A DNA stretch of 54,952 nucleotides from JAAYCI01 sp964367945 (GTDB lineage Bacteria; Bacillota; Clostridia; Oscillospirales; Ruminococcaceae). Each line of letters opens with the position of its first letter. The stretch's first letter is position 1. Both the position numbers and the translations under genes were made by a program. The stretch lies in NCBI GenBank assembly GCA_964367945.1, contig CAYIZZ010000002.1:1-54952 (forward strand), written 5' to 3'. Positions 33,265-41,940 of this stretch are shown in pieces. Below the pieces are notes generated by a model that was not told where the DNA came from, did not search any database, and saw only the letters and a program-made list of their open reading frames with translations.

Positions 33265-34347
33265 TTAATGTTTCTTTAAAAGTGGGTTTTTATCTTTTTT
33301 TGCCGTGCTATATACAAAGGCCAATACCTCGGCCACTGCCGCGAAAAACTGCTCTGATATCTCTGCATCAAGTGGCACATTCTCATAAATACCACGTGCC
33401 AAAGGCTTATTTTCTACTATAGTGACCTTGCTTTCTTCTGCTTTTTTTATTATACGCAGGGCCACATAATCTGCGCCTTTTGCTATCACTACCGGTGCTT
33501 TATTTTTTCCTGTTTCATATCTGATTGCAACTGCATAGTGAGTAGGGTTACGGATAACCACATCCGCTTCAGGCACATTTTCCATCATGCGGCCCATGGA
33601 CATCTCACGTTGCTTTTGCTTGATTTGACCCTTCACATGAGGATCGCCTTCCATTTGCTTATATTCTTCTTTTACTTCTTGTTTTGTCATACGTAAATCT
33701 TTTTCATATTGCCATCGCTGATATAAATAGTCTGCCGCTGCCAAAAACGCAAATACCACCGCGACATCTATTATAAGGTCCATAAGAAATACCGTGGCAT
33801 ACGAAAGACTATTAGTGTATTCCATTTCCATCAGCCTTGGAAGGCCTGGTAGATATTCCATGTATTTTGTGTAAATCACATATCCAAGTATGAGGATTTT
33901 CAAAATCGACTTTACCAGTTCTACCGCTCCACGCATACTGAACATGCGTTTGATGCCATTTAAAGGGTTCATTTTGTCAAATTTAGGTTTGAGCTTTTCA
34001 AAACTGACAAGACCCTTTGTCTGAGCCATGGTAACTACAATAGCTATCAACATAGATGCAAGTAGTGGTACGCCGGCCGCTGCAATAAATGCAATAGCAC
34101 CTTGGATAAACGTGGTTCGTAGTACCGTGTCATTAATTGTATATTGCGTCGATGCTACACTCCAAAACCACCTGAATCCACCCTGAATCGAGCTTATAAT
34201 CAAGGGTCCCGCAAACTGAATAGCGTATATTATTCCCACCAGGCCCAGCAATGTTCCTACCTCCTGGCTTTTGAAAACATTACCTTTTCTACGCTCATCC
34301 CTTTTCCGTTTACTTGTGGCTTGTTCAGTTTTCTCTCCACCACCCAA
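33265..34347 (-). CDS. flhB: Flagellar export switch protein FlhB
   Basis: A 360-residue FlhB. N-terminal EKTEQATSKRKRDERRKGNV, four membrane helices, and the self-cleaving motif N267-P-T-H in VVIRNPTHYAVAIRY are all intact. Cleavage between Asn and Pro switches export from rod/hook to filament substrates. A TTG start (34347) is supported by a G-rich site seven bases upstream and by the match to the family N-terminus. It follows fliR and precedes flhA, the standard order. Confidence 0.94.
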   Translation of the reverse strand: MGGGEKTEQATSKRKRDERRKGNVFKSQEVGTLLGLVGIIYAIQFAGPLIISSIQGGFRWFWSVASTQYTINDTVLRTTFIQGAIAFIAAAGVPLLASMLIAIVVTMAQTKGLVSFEKLKPKFDKMNPLNGIKRMFSMRGAVELVKSILKILILGYVIYTKYMEYLPGLPRLMEMEYTNSLSYATVFLMDLIIDVAVVFAFLAAADYLYQRWQYEKDLRMTKQEVKEEYKQMEGDPHVKGQIKQKQREMSMGRMMENVPEADVVIRNPTHYAVAIRYETGKNKAPVVIAKGADYVALRIIKKAEESKVTIVENKPLARGIYENVPLDAEISEQFFAAVAEVLAFVYSTAKKDKNPLLKKH

Positions 34348-34409
34348 GCCAAATCCCCCCTTATTTGCCCGTCTCGCCTACCGCAAAACATTCCAGCAAC
34401 AAATGTCGC

Positions 34410-35198
34410 TTACGTCCCGCTCATCGTTTGTGATGCTATCACCAAGCTGTCAAATAATGTATCAATGTATGAATCAATAAATTGGCCTATATATGGTGCA
34501 AATGCAAAAAGCATTATAACGCCGAGCAATATACGCAACTGGAAGTTTATTACAAACACCGTTATCTGCGGTATAAATCGCATCAAAATGCCCATTGACG
34601 CCTGCAATATGAATTCAGCTACCATCATTGGCGCCACCAGCCTCATTCCAAGCGAAAACACATTGGCAAAAAGCTGCAACGCAAAAGTGACTATGCTGAC
34701 TTCAATGGAAAAAGAACCTGTGGGAATGGTGGTGAAAGTATCTGCAAAAATGTGAATCATGGTCAAATGGCTTCCCGTGGCGAAAATATACAAAGAAAAC
34801 AATAGTGTTACAATCCTAGCAGAAAAGCCTGATTGAATATTCGTTGTAGGATCAAAACTTTTTGCCATTGCAAGACCTATGTCTGTATCCATTACATCGC
34901 CCATGAAAAACAACAAATAGTAAAAAACCTGAAAAATATATCCAAAAACAATACCTATAGCCAGCTCACCTATTGCAGTAAACGAATACATAAACCCATT
35001 CATCTGGTAAACTGCCTGCATACTCTCTTCCGGCTGCATTGGTCCTATCAACAAACTTAGCAATAACACAAGGCCCATTCGTACGGTGGAAGGCACATTA
35101 CTGCGTGAAAACAGGGGATTCAACAGAATCATACCCGACAACCGCACAAATACCAGCATATACACCAGCATATTTATAAACAGTACATCTACTGTCAT
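34410..35198 (-). CDS. fliR: Flagellar export-gate protein FliR
   Basis: A 262-residue integral membrane protein with six predicted helices. RLSGMILLNPLFSR near the N-terminus and the GEIxxGxxFGYIFQ-like segment (AIGELAIGIVFGYIF) match FliR. With FliP and FliQ it builds the helical core of the export gate; FliR contributes one copy to the P5Q4R1 complex. ATG follows GGGAGAGG. It is 15 bases after fliQ. Confidence 0.93.
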   Translation of the reverse strand: MTVDVLFINMLVYMLVFVRLSGMILLNPLFSRSNVPSTVRMGLVLLLSLLIGPMQPEESMQAVYQMNGFMYSFTAIGELAIGIVFGYIFQVFYYLLFFMGDVMDTDIGLAMAKSFDPTTNIQSGFSARIVTLLFSLYIFATGSHLTMIHIFADTFTTIPTGSFSIEVSIVTFALQLFANVFSLGMRLVAPMMVAEFILQASMGILMRFIPQITVFVINFQLRILLGVIMLFAFAPYIGQFIDSYIDTLFDSLVIASQTMSGT

Positions 35199-35213
35199 TT
35201 AGCCTCTCCCACC

Positions 35214-35477
35214 TTATATTGTTGCCATTATGCCAAATATATACTCCACAAAATCTATGATTGAAGAAGAAAACCAGCCTCCAAGTAACAAAAGCATTAA
35301 TGACATTGCCAAGAGTTTCGGCACAAACGTCAATGTCTGTTCACTTATTTGTGTTGCGGCTTGGAAAATAGCCACAATCAAGCCCACAGCAATACTTACC
35401 AGCAAAAGAGGACCCGCCAACTGAATACACACCATTAGCATCTGCCGCATTACATCTAAAATTTCGCCTTGTGACAC
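35214..35477 (-). CDS. fliQ: Flagellar export-gate protein FliQ
   Basis: An 87-residue protein with two membrane helices and the family segment VAIFQAATQISEQTLTFVPK. The frame stays open 24 codons upstream, but those residues are charged and absent from FliQ homologues. A GTG at 35477, seven bases after GGAGG, gives the expected length of about 88-90 and begins with SQGEILDVMRQ, matching the family. FliQ contributes to the FliP-FliQ-FliR channel. Confidence 0.92.
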   Translation of the reverse strand: MSQGEILDVMRQMLMVCIQLAGPLLLVSIAVGLIVAIFQAATQISEQTLTFVPKLLAMSLMLLLLGGWFSSSIIDFVEYIFGIMATI

Positions 35478-35593
35478 AGTTTTTCCTCCATGTTTAAATT
35501 TTAGTTCAGCATTTTCATCATCGCTTGTTTTTAAAAAAATCTCTGCCAAGGCAGAGACATTTCACTCAGCCAAGATAATTTTCCGGCTTAGTC

Positions 35594-36415
35594 TTATGTG
35601 ATAATTTCAAACGAATTCACTAGTGTACCCATCATTAGATTCCAGCCGTCCACCAGCACAAACATGAGTAGCTTGAACGGTAAAGAAATCATGGCCGGCG
35701 GTAGCATCATCATGCCCATACTCATCAAAACACTGGCAACAACCAGATCAATTACCAAAAATGGGAGATAAATGAAAAATCCCATCAAAAATGCTCTGGA
35801 TATCTCGCTGGTTAAAAACGCAGGCGTGATGACAAGCAATGATAAATCAAGCAGCTCTACCGGGTTTGCAGGATCTTCCACTTGTGGCACTTCAGCATTT
35901 GAAAGATCTAAAAAAAGTGCAAGCGATTCCGGGCTGGTTTGTGTCAGCATAAACCGCTTTAGCGGAATAGAGGCCTCGGTAAGAGCCTCTGTGCTTGACA
36001 GCTCACCTTCACTAAATGGCTGATATGCTACTTCATTCATTTCACTAAGTACCGGCATCATGATGAACAGTGACAAAAAAAGTGCCAGTCCTGTCATAAC
36101 TATGTTTGGTGGGCTTTGTGCGGTACCCATTGCGCTTCGTAAAAATCCAAGTACAATGATAACACGCGTAAAACATGTCATCATTAAAATAATAGAGGGT
36201 AGTAAAGACAAAAAGGCTAAAATAAAAATTACTTCTATTGCGCCCATTTCGCCCGGTTCAGTACCCGGTGATACATTGATTGTCAAGTCTGATGCGTAAG
36301 CACTAACTGCCATGACGGTAGAAAAAACAACTGTGAGTATCAGCGAAATCAAAAGCAATCGTTTTAGCCTGCGTAGCAACAATCTGTTTTCTTTGTGGGA
36401 AAGATTTGTTTTCAT
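35594..36415 (-). CDS. fliP: Flagellar export-gate protein FliP
   Basis: A 273-residue FliP with an N-terminal signal sequence (hydrophobic stretch about 20-40, cleavage near AYASD), then four membrane helices. Conserved segments include MTCFTRVIIVLGFLRSAMGT and the C-terminal MGMMMLPPAMISLPFKLLMF. FliP forms the pentameric core of the export channel. The start overlaps the fliO stop (TGATG), so translation is coupled. The 116-base gap to fliQ has no gene. Confidence 0.94.
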   Translation of the reverse strand: MKTNLSHKENRLLLRRLKRLLLISLILTVVFSTVMAVSAYASDLTINVSPGTEPGEMGAIEVIFILAFLSLLPSIILMMTCFTRVIIVLGFLRSAMGTAQSPPNIVMTGLALFLSLFIMMPVLSEMNEVAYQPFSEGELSSTEALTEASIPLKRFMLTQTSPESLALFLDLSNAEVPQVEDPANPVELLDLSLLVITPAFLTSEISRAFLMGFFIYLPFLVIDLVVASVLMSMGMMMLPPAMISLPFKLLMFVLVDGWNLMMGTLVNSFEIIT

Positions 36416-36789
36416 CAGCCCTCTCCCTTGTTGCCACGATTTTTAAATTGCTTTATCGCCCCGCTTAAAGCAGCTGAAAAGTCCATTGTATCTGCCACTT
36501 TACTCATAGAGGTGATCTTTTCTTCAGGGTCGTCAAACTCACACAGCTTTTCAGCAGTGTGTTCACTGATAGCAACAAGCATCACCTTACTTTGTACACG
36601 AATAAGAAGCAGCGTACTTCCTCGTCCTACACCATAGCGATCCAGCACCTGAATTAACCTAGCTGAACCACCACTTACGCCCGGCATTTTTTTACCTATC
36701 CAACGTAAAATCAACCAAGCGCTTAAAAGTACCAATACAAGAGCTACAATGGCACCCGTAATGCGTCCTATCAAATCTAACGCCGTCAA
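36415..36789 (-). CDS. fliO: Flagellar protein FliO (FliZ-like)
   Basis: A 124-residue single-span membrane protein. The helix is near residues 7-28 and a cytoplasmic part contains VLDRYGVGRGSTLLLIRVQS, like FliO/FliZ. FliO is a transient scaffold for FliP assembly. The TTG at 36789 follows GGGAGG by seven bases and is preferred over an upstream in-frame TTG that lies at the ribosome site. Its TGA overlaps the fliP ATG. Confidence 0.8.
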   Translation of the reverse strand: MTALDLIGRITGAIVALVLVLLSAWLILRWIGKKMPGVSGGSARLIQVLDRYGVGRGSTLLLIRVQSKVMLVAISEHTAEKLCEFDDPEEKITSMSKVADTMDFSAALSGAIKQFKNRGNKGEG

Positions 36790-36848
36790 GCCTGTTCCTC
36801 CCAAACCATCAAGCCAATTTTAATTAATCACTTTTCAAAAAAAGTATA

Positions 36849-37214
36849 TTAGCCCAGAATTTTTTCTACTGTTTGCAGAATACGATCGGGTTTAAATGGT
36901 TTTACGATAAAGTCAAGCGCACCAAAACGGATAGCGTCCACAACCATAGATTCTTGGCCCATGGCAGAACACATTACTATTTTAGCATTAGGATCAGCCG
37001 CTTTTATTGCCTGCAGTGCTTGCAAACCATCCATGTTTGGCATGGTGATATCCATGATGACCAAGTCAGGTTTTTCTGCATTGTAGGTATTCAGCGCTTC
37101 TTGACCGTCTGCAGCCTCAATCAAATTGGTATAACCTTGTCCTGTGAGGCTATTTTTAATCATCATGCGCATAAACGCTGCATCATCTACAATCATAATC
37201 TTTTTGTCTTCCAT
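36849..37214 (-). CDS. cheY: Chemotaxis response regulator CheY
   Basis: A 121-residue single-domain receiver. The acidic pocket D10/D11, the phosphorylated Asp55 (LVIMDITMP), the switch Ser83 and Lys105 (VKPF) are all present. Phospho-CheY binds the motor switch to change rotation. It sits directly after fliY, the standard clostridial position, and its phosphatases CheC and FliY are encoded nearby, but the kinase CheA is not in this window. Confidence 0.94.
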   Translation of the reverse strand: MEDKKIMIVDDAAFMRMMIKNSLTGQGYTNLIEAADGQEALNTYNAEKPDLVIMDITMPNMDGLQALQAIKAADPNAKIVMCSAMGQESMVVDAIRFGALDFIVKPFKPDRILQTVEKILG

Positions 37215-37259
37215 GGTTTTTTCCCCTTTACCTATTAATATTTTTAAAGTTATTAGTTT

Positions 37260-38480
37260 TTATTCTTTTCCCTCACTTAAAGAGTTAAGCAATTCTTTTG
37301 TTCCCACTATTTCTGTGATGCGGACACCGAAGTTGTCGTCAATAACCACCACATCACCATGGGCTATCAGCTGACCATTTACCACTACGTCTACAGGTGC
37401 ACCAGCTTGCTTTTCAAGTTCTACAACCGTACCAGCGGTGAATCCCATAATATCACGGATTTTCCTTTTGGTTGTACCGATTTCAATGGATACATCCAAA
37501 GGCACATTCATGATCAAGTCCATGTTGTTGCCCATGACCGCAACCCCTTCGGTATATGCACCTTGTGCAAACTCAGGGAACTCTACCGGCCTGACATTAA
37601 TAGGCGGTGCCTGCACATATCCCGGTGGTGGATATCCAGGTGGTGGAGCATACGCTTGCTGTGGATATGGCATTTGTTGTGGCATAGCATATGCAGCTGG
37701 ATCTTGCGGTGCCGCTTGCTGAGGCATCGGTGCAGCCGGTGCAGCCGGTACAGCAGCGGCCGGTGGCGGAGGTGCAGCAGCAGGTGGTGGAGGTGCAGCA
37801 GCAGGTGGCGGAGGTGCAGCAGCAGGTGGTGGAGGCGCAGCAGGCTGCAGCGCTTCTTCTTCACCACCCATAAACTGTGATAACATCTCTTTCACAAGCT
37901 CTGTTGTTAATACACTGACAAACTCCGACTCCAGCATATCTTTAATGGTAAGTTTAAATGTAATTGTAGCAACTTCTGTCTCAGGAGATAAACCTATCTC
38001 CTTCATAAATGTATTTTCGTCTTCCATCACCTTTGCAACAGGTGTGGATATATCAATGGTCTTGTCCAAGAACTCTGCCAATGCAGTGGCAGACGAGCCC
38101 ATCATTTGATTCATAACTTCACATGCCGCAGATATCGATAATTCGTCAAACACAAAGTCATCGCTTGGCTCATCGCCAATACCCATAAGAGTGTTTAAAA
38201 TAATCTGCATGTCATGTTGGCGAAACACCATTACGTTAGAACCCGTAATTCCTACTGTGTATATAATTTTCACAAGTAGTGCGGGCTCATAGTGTTCATA
38301 TTTAATATCGCCGATTTTTTGGATGCCAACAACCGGTGTGGTGATCTCCACCTGTTTATCAAGCATCTGGGATATGGCCGTTGCGGCCGAACCCATGCTG
38401 ATATTCATTACTTCACCGATGGCATCGGTTTCCATCGGAGAAAGGATCATTTTTCCAGCGCCTGCTTCATTTGTCCCCAT
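37260..38480 (-). CDS. fliY: Flagellar motor switch phosphatase FliY
   Basis: A 406-residue FliY. The N-terminal CheC-like domain has two phosphatase helices (IGEVMNISMGSAATA and CEVMNQMMGSSATA), each with Glu and Asn. A long Pro/Ala/Tyr/Gln-rich linker (about residues 215-315) leads to a C-terminal FliN/SpoA domain (LIMNVPLDVSIEIGTTKRKI, then RDIMGFTAGTVVELEKQAG). FliY joins FliM and FliG in the C ring and removes phosphate from CheY-P. The ATG at 38480 has GGGGAG eight bases upstream; an earlier TTG lies too close to that site. The linker carries a tandem repeat at 37758-37842. Confidence 0.92.
   Translation of the reverse strand: MGTNEAGAGKMILSPMETDAIGEVMNISMGSAATAISQMLDKQVEITTPVVGIQKIGDIKYEHYEPALLVKIIYTVGITGSNVMVFRQHDMQIILNTLMGIGDEPSDDFVFDELSISAACEVMNQMMGSSATALAEFLDKTIDISTPVAKVMEDENTFMKEIGLSPETEVATITFKLTIKDMLESEFVSVLTTELVKEMLSQFMGGEEEALQPAAPPPPAAAPPPPAAAPPPPAAAPPPPAAAVPAAPAAPMPQQAAPQDPAAYAMPQQMPYPQQAYAPPPGYPPPGYVQAPPINVRPVEFPEFAQGAYTEGVAVMGNNMDLIMNVPLDVSIEIGTTKRKIRDIMGFTAGTVVELEKQAGAPVDVVVNGQLIAHGDVVVIDDNFGVRITEIVGTKELLNSLSEGKE
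37758..37842. repeat. 21-bp tandem repeats in the fliY linker
   Basis: About four in-frame copies of a 21-base unit encode AAPPPPA heptads. Copies differ only at silent third positions, so the array could expand or contract in whole units, changing linker length without breaking the frame. Confidence 0.85.
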
Positions 38481-38549
38481 AGACAAAACTCCCCTTCAAT
38501 GGCTAACTCTAATATCACTTATTATTTTACACTGAATCGTACATCAATT

Positions 38550-39599
38550 TCAAGATATCTCTGCTATTTGCTCATCTTCGTGCTTTTCTTCCTCGCCATC
38601 TTCTTCGGGAATCTCAAGCAATTCAATAATTTTTACCGCTTTTCTATTCCTTGAAAACCCAAGTTGTGCAGAAAACCACGGCGAATTATCCACTTCTACT
38701 TTTATAATACCGTTCAGCGTTTTAGATAGCGGAATAATATCATTTGGCTTCAATCTAAGTGCATCGGACACATCCATAGTGGTTTCGTCAAAAACAGCTT
38801 TCATTGTAAGACTGGCTTCGTCCAAGCTCTTTTTTATTAAATCTTGTCGCATATTATCCAAACGTACATTATTCATTTTATGGGCGGTTCTTGAATATTT
38901 CGAGACAAACTCTCCGAAATATGCTTCAAGACCCATAGCCGGTATAGATATAGACAGCGTGCCTTCCATATCACGTAGTTTCACACTTAACACCGTGATT
39001 ACCACAATATCTTCCGGTGCATAAACCTGAATCAGCCTGGGATTAGTTTCCATACTGCTAAGATCGCCCGTAACATCCAGATGATCTTTCCAGCTTTCTA
39101 TTAAATACTCCGTGATTTTCCTGTAAATATCTTCCATTATGGCAAGCTCGATGTCTGTGAAATCTCTTTGCACCACACCACCACTTCCCATTCCACCTAA
39201 AAGCCTTTCTATCAAAAAAAACGATAGATTATTCGACATATCCAGCATCAGGTTGGAGTCAGGCAAGTTCATGTTGGCCGGTTTCAAATCCACCAATCCT
39301 ATCAAGGCCATGTCAGGTAAAGCATTGTTATATTCGTAATATCTTTGTTCTTCCACTTGCATCACACTGATATCACAAAAAACTCTTAAAATACCTGAAA
39401 AATAAGAAGATAAAATCCGTCCTAAATTCTCGTGCAAGCTGTCAATAGTTCTCAGCTGTTCCCGGGTGAATTTTTTAGGTGAATTAAAGTCATAATCCTT
39501 TATGTTTCCACCAGTGGAAGTATCATTAGTTACTTCCTCGCCCGAGGAGATACTGTTCAAAAGCGCATCAATCTGATTTTGGCTCAATACCTCGGCCAC
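38550..39599 (-). CDS. fliM: Flagellar motor switch protein FliM
   Basis: A 349-residue FliM. The N-terminal CheY-P-binding peptide LSQNQIDALLNSI is present, then the CheC-like middle domain (ENLGRILSSYFSGILR, ERLLGGMGSG) and a C-terminal SpoA domain (DDIIPLSKTLNG-type segment NDIIPLSKTLNG). A GTG start fits the family N-terminus MAEVLSQ. In many clostridia fliL lies between motB and fliM; here only 47 bases separate them. The C-terminus ends in an acidic tail. Confidence 0.94.
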   Translation of the reverse strand: MAEVLSQNQIDALLNSISSGEEVTNDTSTGGNIKDYDFNSPKKFTREQLRTIDSLHENLGRILSSYFSGILRVFCDISVMQVEEQRYYEYNNALPDMALIGLVDLKPANMNLPDSNLMLDMSNNLSFFLIERLLGGMGSGGVVQRDFTDIELAIMEDIYRKITEYLIESWKDHLDVTGDLSSMETNPRLIQVYAPEDIVVITVLSVKLRDMEGTLSISIPAMGLEAYFGEFVSKYSRTAHKMNNVRLDNMRQDLIKKSLDEASLTMKAVFDETTMDVSDALRLKPNDIIPLSKTLNGIIKVEVDNSPWFSAQLGFSRNRKAVKIIELLEIPEEDGEEEKHEDEQIAEIS

Positions 39600-39646
39600 A
39601 CTATCTCCCCTTTCTTATCGCTGCATCTTCAAATCACATGCTTATT

Positions 39647-40663
39647 TTATCCCGCTGCATCAGTGGTTGTATCAGCAGGCGTTGCATCTGTAGCGCCTGC
39701 ATCTGTGGTTCCTGTTTCTTCTTGAGCTGTGTAATCATCAATTACATCTTGGATACCTTCCACTTCTTCCGGAGTAAGATCTGATGTGTCAAGCCCCGAT
39801 ACCTGCCCGGAAGGTAAGTCTGCGATGGTTGTACTGGGTAGTTCCTCGGGCGGCCCTTCAAAGAACTCAGTTTGATCATCCGGGAAATACACCTGTGAAG
39901 ACTCGGCCAAAGCTGCCATTAACGTGTCGGGGTTGTTGCCGACTACCACAAGGTCTACACGCCTATTTAAAGCACGTCCTTCATCTGTGCTGTTGTCACC
40001 TATTGGATAATGCCGACCATATCCCGTCGCCAATAGCTTGTATGGCGGAAATCCCGCGCTTCTTTCAAAGTAGCTGGCAACACGCGCGCTTCTTTCTGCC
40101 GACAAGATCCTGTCGTCTGTGCCATCACCCGGAATGGACGCTGTGTGGCCCAAAGCTTTGATTTGATATATTTCATCTTCAAGTGATACGAACATCGCAC
40201 CGAGAAAATCTAAAAATTCTTCGGCTTGTGTGCGCAAAGAAGATGAGTTGCCGTCAAAAAGCAAGTTGTCGCTGATACGGATAAAAATAACACCGTTCTC
40301 GCTTACTTGCACACTTACCTCGCCTTCCATCTCGTTTTCTGCAATATACTGCTCAACCGCCTCGGCTAGATTGGAAAATTCCATGGGCATGCTTTGGTCA
40401 GGGTCTGTGGCTAAATCACCTGTTGGTGATTCCTCGCCCGTGGCCACGTCACTGGCGGCTTCTGTGCTTTGTTGTTCTGTTGGCGTGGCAGGCGCTGCAC
40501 CAAATGTTTGTGCCAATGCGCCGGCAAAAGCAGTGAATTTCTCTTCTTCAACCGTACTCATAGCGAAAAGCAACACGAAAAAACACATCAGCAAGGTCAT
40601 CATATCGCCGTACGTGTCCATAAAGTTATACTTCTTGCCCGGTGGTTTAGGTTTTTTTGCCAA
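39647..40663 (-). CDS. motB: Stator protein MotB
   Basis: A 338-residue MotB. A single N-terminal helix carries the ion-binding Asp20 in YGDMMTLLMCFFVLLF. A plug/linker region follows, then an OmpA-like peptidoglycan-binding domain (about 130-242: LLFDGNSSSL, LGHTASIPGDGTDD, RALNRRVDLVVV). The protein continues ~95 residues past the usual end in an acidic, Thr/Asp-rich, probably disordered tail. The TTG start at 40663 follows GTGAGG. MotB anchors the stator to the wall next to MotA, encoded just upstream. Confidence 0.92.
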   Translation of the reverse strand: MAKKPKPPGKKYNFMDTYGDMMTLLMCFFVLLFAMSTVEEEKFTAFAGALAQTFGAAPATPTEQQSTEAASDVATGEESPTGDLATDPDQSMPMEFSNLAEAVEQYIAENEMEGEVSVQVSENGVIFIRISDNLLFDGNSSSLRTQAEEFLDFLGAMFVSLEDEIYQIKALGHTASIPGDGTDDRILSAERSARVASYFERSAGFPPYKLLATGYGRHYPIGDNSTDEGRALNRRVDLVVVGNNPDTLMAALAESSQVYFPDDQTEFFEGPPEELPSTTIADLPSGQVSGLDTSDLTPEEVEGIQDVIDDYTAQEETGTTDAGATDATPADTTTDAAG

Positions 40664-40701
40664 AGTGCCTCACCGCCTTTCCCACTAAAAGCTATTTTTA
40701 T

Positions 40702-41688
40702 TTATTCAGCTTCGGCTTCGGCCGCGCCTTTTTTGCCTTTTTTCTTCTTCTGTACAACAAGCAAGTTCAGTTTTTCTTCAATAAACTTCGGGTTCTCGCC
40801 CGCTTGTATTGCTTCAACACCCTGACAAATCAGCTCTTTACACAAATATTCTTCATCGTGACGAACTTGCAACTTGTTTCCTAGTGGGCTAAAGAATACA
40901 CTGGCTATCATCGAGCCGTACAATGTAGTAAGCAAAGCCGTTGCCATAGCAGGGCCGATGGCATTGGGGTCACTCATGTCTTTAAGCATGTTAACAAGGC
41001 CTATCAACGTACCTATCATACCAAAACCCGGTGCAAAACCGCCACCTTGTTCCATGAAAGTTTTACCCTCGCCATGGCGATCACTCATTTTCTCAAGCTC
41101 TGCCTCTAGTAGATCGTGCACTTTCTCAGGCTCCACACTGTCAACAACCAACATCAGGCTGGAACGTAAAAACTCGTCGTTCGCTGTGGCCAGTTTATCT
41201 TCCAAAGAAAGAAGACCTTTTACCCTAGCTTCTTTAGCAAAATCAATAATTTGGTCAATATACTCTGAAGGATCATATTTATTTGGCAAAAAACAAATCA
41301 TAATCCATTTTGGAAACTTTAATATTGATGAAAGAGGAAACGCAATCATCAAAGCCGCAAATGTACCACCAATAGTAATAGCAAGCGATGGAACATCAAT
41401 AAAGCTATCCACCACGTTATTGATGCGGAAGCCACCCAGCGCTTCAAACTTCACAAGCTCCACTTCATATTTTAACAGAGATTCTTCGTACGCTTCCATT
41501 GCCTCTTCAAAGTCGGCATCGGTGTACCAGTCCCTGTTTTCCTCCGGACTTACCGGCTCAGTGGGTGGTGTTGTAAACGCAATACCGAATGTCATTAGGC
41601 CAAAAGCCAAAATCAAGCCGATAAGGGTCATTATATCAAACGACTTTTTACCGCCTTTTTTCTTTTTTCCGCCACCTTCTTCGTTCAC
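40702..41688 (-). CDS. motA: Stator protein MotA with enlarged first loop
   Basis: A 328-residue MotA, about 60 longer than usual. The first helix (20-38) is followed by an extra, strongly acidic segment of ~55 residues (39-95) before the conserved FIDVPSLAITIGGT, which begins the second helix. The remaining helices and the cytoplasmic loop (GLLSLEDKL..., GFAPGFGMIGTLIGLVNML) are normal. Both ends are Lys-rich. The GTG start overlaps the flbD stop (GTGA), with AGGAGG upstream. MotA and MotB form the ion channel that drives rotation. Confidence 0.92.
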   Translation of the reverse strand: MNEEGGGKKKKGGKKSFDIMTLIGLILAFGLMTFGIAFTTPPTEPVSPEENRDWYTDADFEEAMEAYEESLLKYEVELVKFEALGGFRINNVVDSFIDVPSLAITIGGTFAALMIAFPLSSILKFPKWIMICFLPNKYDPSEYIDQIIDFAKEARVKGLLSLEDKLATANDEFLRSSLMLVVDSVEPEKVHDLLEAELEKMSDRHGEGKTFMEQGGGFAPGFGMIGTLIGLVNMLKDMSDPNAIGPAMATALLTTLYGSMIASVFFSPLGNKLQVRHDEEYLCKELICQGVEAIQAGENPKFIEEKLNLLVVQKKKKGKKGAAEAEAE

Positions 41689-41891
41689 GCGTCATCCCTC
41701 CTAGGAAAGCCTGTAAACCAGCTAGATTTATATTGAACTATATCACTTATAACATCTTCCACAGTTTCTTTAACAATGTATATATTCTTGTTATTTAGTC
41801 GAATCGTTGTGTCTGGTTTTGCCTCTACTGTTTCTATCATATCACAATTTAATATAAAATTCGAGCCATCCAGCCTTGTTAACTTAATCAT
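41685..41891 (-). CDS. flbD: FlbD-family flagellar protein
   Basis: A 68-residue cytoplasmic protein that begins IKLTRLDGSNFILNCDMIE and continues with VEAKPDTTIRLNNKNIYIVK, the full FlbD pattern of Gram-positive flagellar operons (YlzI/SwrD in Bacillus, where it promotes full motor power). It lies before motA, overlapping it by four bases, which fits a role in stator function. ATG follows AAGGTG. A structured 110-base element separates it from flgE. Confidence 0.9.
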   Translation of the reverse strand: MIKLTRLDGSNFILNCDMIETVEAKPDTTIRLNNKNIYIVKETVEDVISDIVQYKSSWFTGFPRRDDA

Positions 41892-41940
41892 TTTTCACCT
41901 TTTTCCGATAAATATGTCATAATATTTCTCGTTAATAGAT

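Noticed and set aside
35478..35549. Longer fliQ frame with 24 extra N-terminal residues
   Set aside because: The residues are charged and not found in the family, and the GGAGG-GTG pair at 35477 gives the expected length.
37359..37880. Long open frames antisense to fliY, rich in Arg, Trp and Cys
   Set aside because: They are by-products of the GC-rich Pro/Ala repeat, with no ribosome site or family signal.
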